DNA of 43,868 bases from Lachnospiraceae bacterium (GTDB lineage: Bacteria; Bacillota; Clostridia; Lachnospirales; Lachnospiraceae). Each line of letters starts with the position of its first letter. Within the stretch, counting starts at the first letter, position 1. Below the pieces are notes generated by a model that saw only the letters and a program-made list of their open reading frames with translations, was not told the origin of the DNA and did no database searches. The DNA is taken from NCBI GenBank assembly GCA_017503735.1, contig JAFVSN010000032.1, forward strand, positions 1 through 43,868. Reading direction: 5' to 3'. Made by a program: the position numbers and the translations under genes. This document shows positions 39,308-43,868 of the stretch, piece by piece.

Positions 39308-41323
39308 ATGGGAGAGAACGGTAATAATAACGGGAAGAGGGGGAAAACCCCACAGAATAACCGAAGCGGGATGATTTTTTGTTTGATTCTCGCATTGGTT
39401 ATGGTGATGATGTTTTTCTATATGATGAATCAAATAGAAGAAAGCACAAATCAAAAAGTATCTTACGACAAATTTATTACGATGTTAAATTCCGGAGAAG
39501 TATCGGAAGTCAAGGTTGACTCTGACAGCGGACGTATTTTGATTGTGCCGAAGCAGGAGTCACAGGCGATGCCGAGTTTTTCCATTACCTATTACACCGG
39601 TATTTTGGAAGACGGAAATAAAATTCAGGAGCGCTGTGAGGCGGCGGGTGTGACCTACAGCCGTGTAACTGTGGATAAGACAAATTCCGTACTCAGCTCC
39701 ATTCTCAGCTATGTATTGATGTTTGCATTGATTTACGGTGTGATGTTCTTTGTATTCCGCATGCTCAGTAAAAGCGGCGGGGGAATGATGGGAGTCGGCA
39801 AAAGCAATGCAAAGGTTTATGTGGAGAAGGAAACGGGAGTTACCTTTAAAGATGTGGCCGGACAGGAAGAAGCCAAGGAATCCCTGACGGAGATGGTGGA
39901 TTTTCTTCATAATCCGGGTAAGTATACCCGTATCGGTGCAAAGCTTCCGAAGGGTGCGCTTTTGGTGGGACCTCCGGGTACCGGTAAAACTTTGCTTGCA
40001 AAGGCGGTAGCGGGGGAAGCAAAGGTTCCGTTCTTTTCTCTGTCCGGTTCGGATTTTGTGGAAATGTTTGTAGGTGTGGGCGCTTCCCGTGTTCGTGACC
40101 TGTTCAAGCAGGCGCAGGCACAGGCTCCGTGTATTATCTTTATCGATGAAGTAGATGCCATCGGTAAAAGCCGTGATTCTCATTACGGCGGCGGAAACGA
40201 TGAGCGTGAACAGACGTTGAATCAGTTACTTTCCGAGATGGACGGCTTTGATACATCGAAGGGGCTTGTGATTTTGGCGGCAACCAATCGTCCGGAAGTA
40301 CTTGATAAAGCATTGCTTCGTCCGGGACGTTTTGACCGTAGAATTATTGTGGATAAGCCGGATTTAAAAGGCCGTATCGACATATTAAAAGTGCATGCTA
40401 AGAATGTGTTGATGCATGATTCCGTGAATTTGGAAGAAATTGCCATGGCGACTTCCGGTGCGGTAGGTTCCGATTTGGCAAATATTATTAATGAAGCGGC
40501 GATTCTTGCGGTAAAGCAGGGACGCACTGTGGTGACTCAGGCTGATTTGTTTGAATCGGTGGAAGTGGTAATTGCCGGTAAGGAAAAGAAGGATCGTATT
40601 TTAGGAAAAGAAGAAAAACAAATTGTAGCATACCACGAAGTAGGCCATGCGCTGATTGCATGTCTGGATAAAAATGCGGAACCGGTACAGAAAATCACGA
40701 TTGTACCGCGTACCATGGGATCTCTCGGTTATGTAATGCAGGTGCCGGAAGAAGAAAAGTATTTGATGCAGAAGGATGAACTGCTTGCTCGTTTGGTGAC
40801 GCTGTTCGGCGGACGTGCGGCGGAAGAATTGGTATTCGGAAAAGCTACAACAGGTGCTTCCAATGATATCGAAAAGGCAACCTCCATTGCCCGTGCTATG
40901 ATTACCCAGTACGGTATGTCCGAGAAATTCGGACTTATGGGGCTGGAGTCGGTGCAGAATCGTTATTTGGACGGCAGACCGGTGCAGAATTGTGCCGATG
41001 CTACGGCAGCGCTTATTGATAATGAAGTAATGGAGCTGTTAAAGGAATGTTATGATAAGGCATATAAGATGCTATCCGAGAACCGTGAGGTGCTGGACAA
41101 GATTGCAGAGTTCTTATTTGAAAAGGAAACCATTACCGGAAAAGAGTTTATGAAGATTTACCGCGAGGTAAAGGGACTTCCGGAACCGGAAGAAGGTTCG
41201 GAGGAGAAAAAAGAAGGCGAGGCAAAAGAAGAAAAGTCTTCCTTTGATGTTGTAATCGGAGAAGCGACGGATACGGCAGAGGAGGAAGTTGAAACCGCCA
41301 AGGAAGAGAACACTGAGGAATAG
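39308..41323 (+). CDS. ftsH: ATP-dependent zinc metalloprotease FtsH, 671 aa
   Basis: FtsH is a membrane-bound hexameric AAA+ protease that degrades membrane and short-lived cytosolic proteins. Helices lie near 21-41 and 129-152 with an outer domain between them. Walker A is GPPGTGKT (221-228), Walker B IIFIDE (276-281), the second region of homology [20 protein letters not shown] (325-344), and the protease site HEVGH (443-447). The C-terminal tail (from about 620) is very acidic (Glu/Lys-rich). I chose ATG 39308, preceded by AAAGGAAA. It is 25 bp upstream of uvrC with no terminator between, so the two may be cotranscribed. Confidence 0.98.
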   Translation: MGENGNNNGKRGKTPQNNRSGMIFCLILALVMVMMFFYMMNQIEESTNQKVSYDKFITMLNSGEVSEVKVDSDSGRILIVPKQESQAMPSFSITYYTGILEDGNKIQERCEAAGVTYSRVTVDKTNSVLSSILSYVLMFALIYGVMFFVFRMLSKSGGGMMGVGKSNAKVYVEKETGVTFKDVAGQEEAKESLTEMVDFLHNPGKYTRIGAKLPKGALLVGPPGTGKTLLAKAVAGEAKVPFFSLSGSDFVEMFVGVGASRVRDLFKQAQAQAPCIIFIDEVDAIGKSRDSHYGGGNDEREQTLNQLLSEMDGFDTSKGLVILAATNRPEVLDKALLRPGRFDRRIIVDKPDLKGRIDILKVHAKNVLMHDSVNLEEIAMATSGAVGSDLANIINEAAILAVKQGRTVVTQADLFESVEVVIAGKEKKDRILGKEEKQIVAYHEVGHALIACLDKNAEPVQKITIVPRTMGSLGYVMQVPEEEKYLMQKDELLARLVTLFGGRAAEELVFGKATTGASNDIEKATSIARAMITQYGMSEKFGLMGLESVQNRYLDGRPVQNCADATAALIDNEVMELLKECYDKAYKMLSENREVLDKIAEFLFEKETITGKEFMKIYREVKGLPEPEEGSEEKKEGEAKEEKSSFDVVIGEATDTAEEEVETAKEENTEE

Positions 41324-41348
41324 AACTGCGTAGAAAGGTCGGATCCTT

Positions 41349-43190
41349 ATGTTTGATATTGAAGAAGAGTTAAAAAAGCTCCCGGCAAAGCCGGGAGTTT
41401 ATATTATGCACGATAAGACGGATGCCATCCTATATGTGGGAAAGGCCATCAGTCTGAAAAATCGTGTGCGTCAGTATTTCCAGAGCAGTCGGAATTTGTC
41501 CCCGAAAATACAGAAGATGGTGTCTTTGGTGGCACGTTTCGAGTATATTGTGGTGGACTCCGAAATGGAAGCTTTGGTGTTGGAGTGCAATTTAATTAAA
41601 GAACATCGTCCGAAGTATAATACGATGTTAAAAGATGATAAGCATTATCCGTATATCCGGGTAACGGTAAACGAGCCGTTTCCGCGGGTATTATTTGCAC
41701 GCTCCAGAGGGAGGGATAAGGCAAGGTACTTCGGCCCTTATACCAGTGGGCAGGCAGTAAAGGATACGCTGGATCTGTTGAAAAAAACGTATCAAATTCG
41801 GAATTGTAATTTGAATCTTCCGAAGGAGAAAGTCAGTCGCCCTTGTTTGTACTATCATATGGGACAATGCAAAGCACCTTGTCAGGGAGCAATTTCCAAA
41901 GAGGAGTACGGAGCCTCTATTGAACAGGTAATGGCATTTTTATCCGGCAACTTTTCCTTGATTACGAAGCGGCTGGAGCAGTTAATGAAAGAAGCATCCA
42001 TGAATTTGGAGTTTGAAAAGGCGGCGGAATACCGGGATTTATTAAATAGTGTACATCGTATGGCAGAACGACAAAAGGCAGATGCGGATTTGACGGTGGA
42101 CCGGGATATTGCGGCGATTGCCACGGCGGGAGAGGAAGCGGTGGTACAGGTATTCTTTGTAAGAGAAGGCAAGATGATCGGACGGGAACATTTCTATTTG
42201 ACCGGTGTGGAAGGAGAAGACCGTGCCTTTGTATTACAGGAGTTTATCAAACAGTTTTACGGCGGAACTCCGCATATTCCGAAGGAATTATTGTTGTCGG
42301 AAGAAATTGAGGAACGTGAATTGTTGGAGAATTATTTGTCGGAACGATCCGGACGCAGGGTGAAAATTCTTATTCCGAAAAAGGGAGAGAAAGAACGTCT
42401 GGTAGAGCTGGCAGAGAAAAACGCATCGATGGTATTGCAAAAGGATGCGGAGAAAATTGCGGCAGAGGAAAAGAAAACCAGGGGAGCTGCAGACGAAATT
42501 GCAGAACTTTTGGGACTTTCGGAATTGGGCAGAACCGAGTCTTTTGATATTTCAAATACGGCAGGTTTTGCTTCCGTGGCATCTATGGTTGTATTTGAAA
42601 ACGGACGACCGAATAAGGCAGAGTATCGTAAGTTCCGGATTAAAACAGTGCAGGGACCGGATGACTATGCCAGCATGCGGGAGGTGCTGACCAGACGCTT
42701 TTCTCACGGATTAAAAGAATTGGAAGACGGTGGCGAGGAGAAGTTCTCCAAGTTTCCGGATTTGATTTTAATGGACGGTGGCAAAGGTCAGGTAAATGTT
42801 GCGGAGCAGGTTCTTTCGGAATTGGGAATTGATATTCCGGTGTGCGGTATGGTAAAGGACGATAAGCATAATACCAGAGGGTTGTATTTTCATAATGAAG
42901 AATTACCGATGAATCAACACAGCGAGGGCTTTCGTTTGCTTACCCGGATTCAGGACGAGACACACCGGTTTGCAATTGAGTATCATCGTTCGTTACGGGG
43001 AAAGGAACAAGTGCGTTCCGTATTAGATGAAATCGAAGGCATCGGTCCGACCAGACGTCGCGCCTTGATGAAGGCTTTCGGTTCGCAGGAAGCAATACGT
43101 GCAGCCGGTGTAGAAGAGTTGGCGGCGGTAGATTCTATGAATGCGGCAGCGGCGCATGCGGTGTATGAATTCTTTCAAAAAAAGAAGTAG
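41349..43190 (+). CDS. uvrC: Excinuclease ABC subunit C, 613 aa
   Basis: UvrC makes the two cuts around DNA damage in nucleotide excision repair. The GIY-YIG nuclease domain (about 10-95, GVYIMHD to YVGKA) makes the 3' cut; a Cys-rich segment follows ([13 protein letters not shown]). UvrB-binding UVR domain lies near 200-235 ([15 protein letters not shown]). The RNase H-like nuclease (375-540, [10 protein letters not shown] and [11 protein letters not shown]) makes the 5' cut, and a helix-hairpin-helix pair ends the protein ([19 protein letters not shown]). ATG 41349 follows GAAAGG. A strong hairpin lies in codons 10-17. Confidence 0.98.
   Translation: MFDIEEELKKLPAKPGVYIMHDKTDAILYVGKAISLKNRVRQYFQSSRNLSPKIQKMVSLVARFEYIVVDSEMEALVLECNLIKEHRPKYNTMLKDDKHYPYIRVTVNEPFPRVLFARSRGRDKARYFGPYTSGQAVKDTLDLLKKTYQIRNCNLNLPKEKVSRPCLYYHMGQCKAPCQGAISKEEYGASIEQVMAFLSGNFSLITKRLEQLMKEASMNLEFEKAAEYRDLLNSVHRMAERQKADADLTVDRDIAAIATAGEEAVVQVFFVREGKMIGREHFYLTGVEGEDRAFVLQEFIKQFYGGTPHIPKELLLSEEIEERELLENYLSERSGRRVKILIPKKGEKERLVELAEKNASMVLQKDAEKIAAEEKKTRGAADEIAELLGLSELGRTESFDISNTAGFASVASMVVFENGRPNKAEYRKFRIKTVQGPDDYASMREVLTRRFSHGLKELEDGGEEKFSKFPDLILMDGGKGQVNVAEQVLSELGIDIPVCGMVKDDKHNTRGLYFHNEELPMNQHSEGFRLLTRIQDETHRFAIEYHRSLRGKEQVRSVLDEIEGIGPTRRRALMKAFGSQEAIRAAGVEELAAVDSMNAAAAHAVYEFFQKKK
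41376..41400 (+). other. Terminator-like hairpin in the first codons of uvrC
   Basis: AAGCTCCCGGC and GCCGGGAGTTT pair over 11 bp (one G-U) around an AAA loop (41387-41389). Six A precede and TTTATATT follows. It encodes residues 10-17. As RNA it could pause transcription or hinder translation between ftsH and uvrC. The T-run is short. Confidence 0.6.
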
Positions 43191-43209
43191 AAAATTTGTA
43201 AAAAAGTGC

Positions 43210-43238
43210 TTGACATGAAAAAAGTTTCGTGGTAAGAT
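43210..43238 (+). promoter_or_regulatory. Promoter of the tRNA-Ser genes
   Basis: TTGACA (43210-43215), a 17-bp spacer and TAAGAT (43233-43238), 16 bp before the first tRNA. Confidence 0.82.
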
Positions 43239-43254
43239 AATCAAGCACTGTTTC

Positions 43255-43340
43255 GGAGAGTTGCCCGAGTGGTTTAAGGGGCTGGTCTTGAAAACCAGTG
43301 ATTCCGAAAGGGACCGTGGGTTCGAATCCCACATTCTCCG
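43255..43340 (+). tRNA. tRNA-Ser (anticodon UGA)
   Basis: The acceptor stem GGAGAGT pairs with ATTCTCC, and G340 is the discriminator base usual for Ser. The anticodon arm CTGGT-CTTGAAA-ACCAG shows anticodon TGA. The long variable arm (class II) and the T loop GGTTCGAATCC are present. CCA is not encoded. It reads UCA and other UCN serine codons. Confidence 0.96.
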
Positions 43341-43406
43341 CTAGGAAGATGGTGAACAGACTTCTTCCGGAACATGGAATTAAATAATGACATTAAGTCA
43401 GCAACT

Positions 43407-43495
43407 GGAGAAATACCCAAGCGGCTGAAGGGGCTCCCCTGGAAAGGGAGTAGGTCGTTAATAGCGGCGCGAGGGTTCAAATCCCTCTTTCTCCG
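43407..43495 (+). tRNA. tRNA-Ser (anticodon GGA)
   Basis: The acceptor stem GGAGAAA pairs perfectly with TTTCTCC, with G495 as discriminator. The anticodon arm CTCCC-CTGGAAA-GGGAG shows anticodon GGA. A long variable arm marks class II. CCA is not encoded. It reads UCC and UCU codons. It is 66 bp after the first tRNA-Ser and probably cotranscribed. Confidence 0.96.
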
Positions 43496-43545
43496 TCCCT
43501 TTTTAAGACAGATTTTTCAGAAATGAAAAAAGTTGAAAAAAGGTA

Positions 43546-43574
43546 TTGACAGAGTAGCACTTCGGTGTTATACT
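43546..43574 (+). promoter_or_regulatory. rRNA operon promoter P1
   Basis: TTGACA (43546-43551), a 17-bp spacer and TATACT (43569-43574), in an AT-rich setting. Confidence 0.85.
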
Positions 43575-43611
43575 GTGGAAGCTGTCAAAAACGAAGCGAA
43601 AGTCCTGAAAG

Positions 43612-43635
43612 TTTTGAAAAACAAAATTTTCAAAA
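43612..43635 (+). promoter_or_regulatory. AT-rich UP-element-like inverted repeat upstream of P2
   Basis: TTTTGAAAA - 6 nt - TTTTCAAAA is a perfect 9-bp inverted repeat inside an A/T tract. It ends 16 bp before the P2 -35 box, consistent with an UP element for RNA polymerase alpha subunit. Confidence 0.4.
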
Positions 43636-43651
43636 TAATTCAAAAAACCGC

Positions 43652-43680
43652 TTGACAAACACGGATGACTGTGGTAAACT
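43652..43680 (+). promoter_or_regulatory. rRNA operon promoter P2
   Basis: TTGACA (43652-43657), a 17-bp spacer and TAAACT (43675-43680), about 106 bp after P1. Tandem strong promoters are typical of rRNA operons. Confidence 0.85.
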
Positions 43681-43868
43681 GGTTAAGCTGTGTCGGTTAA
43701 AGGACAGCAAGATGAACCTTGATAATTAAACAATAGACAACATCCCTGAAAATTCTAAACAGAGAATTATTCAGAACAGTATCAAAATGATACAAACCTA
43801 TAAAACAGTAAAAGGGATACAGAAAGCTAGTAGTTTTCTTGAATCCAGAACAAACTTGATTGTTAAGC
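43681..43868 (+). other. Leader of an rRNA operon, 16S gene expected past the window edge
   Basis: After P2 there is no ORF. GAACCTTGATAATTAAACAA resembles the sequence that often flanks rRNA genes in Firmicutes, and the rest is AT-rich leader. The 16S start (GAGTTTGATC) is not reached, so the rRNA identity is inference from promoters, tRNAs and leader composition. Confidence 0.6.

Noticed and set aside
39560-40183. 207-residue minus-strand frame
   Set aside because: Antisense to the ftsH AAA domain; no independent start signals.

Overview
The window looks like a chromosomal segment from an anaerobic, low-to-mid GC Clostridia member, most likely Lachnospiraceae. This rests on strong AGGAGG ribosome binding sites, almost uniform sigma-A promoters with 17-bp spacers, ferredoxin-type aldo/keto reductases, a TIGR04086-type membrane protein near tgt-yajC, and a gdpP-rplI-dnaB block. 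The family assignment is inference from gene content. No database search was run.

Bases 1-5650 are accessory in character. They hold the start of an unknown minus-strand gene, a complete tyrosine recombinase, a RelB/RelE-type toxin-antitoxin pair with an inverted repeat in its promoter, a TraX-like membrane protein, a Nudix hydrolase, and a run made of a HAD hydrolase, a small alpha/beta hydrolase and a homocysteine S-methyltransferase.

Bases 5758-10381 hold five same-strand genes headed by an ECF sigma factor. The second overlaps it by 4 bp and has the layout of a single-pass anti-sigma factor. The next three encode membrane-anchored or exported proteins, so this looks like a cell-envelope sensing and response module. 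A stand-alone U32-like gene with its own promoter and terminator follows. Bases 11599-14607 carry a BlaI/MecI-type repressor, an M56 (BlaR1-like) membrane peptidase with an unusual C-terminus, and a polytopic membrane protein. A striking palindrome lies in the promoter.

Bases 14615-30163 are mainly single-gene or two-gene units: an SDR, two paralogous aldo/keto reductases with C-terminal two-cluster ferredoxin domains, a GNAT, an orphan argC, a GH9 glycosidase without a signal peptide, a PAS-GGDEF(degenerate)-EAL-PAS protein, a Cu/Zn superoxide dismutase-like protein, a radical SAM DNA-repair-like protein with its usual partner and two LexA-box-like sites, a YitT transporter-like protein and an FAD oxidoreductase ending in a Rieske domain.

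From 30222 the content becomes housekeeping: a protein with a doubled FliM-like EIDALL peptide, an HPr-like protein without the catalytic histidine, tgt, yajC, a PHP phosphoesterase (opposite strand), a TIGR04086 membrane protein, gdpP-rplI-dnaB, a MerR-type regulator, ftsH and uvrC. The window ends with two tRNA-Ser genes and the tandem-promoter leader of what should be an rRNA operon whose 16S gene lies just past the right edge.

The most noteworthy items are the ECF envelope module, the SOS-like control of the radical SAM pair, the doubled FliM-like peptide, a possible compact three-way-junction leader before the HPr-like/tgt genes, and several palindromic operators. No CRISPR array, insertion sequence or prophage was seen.
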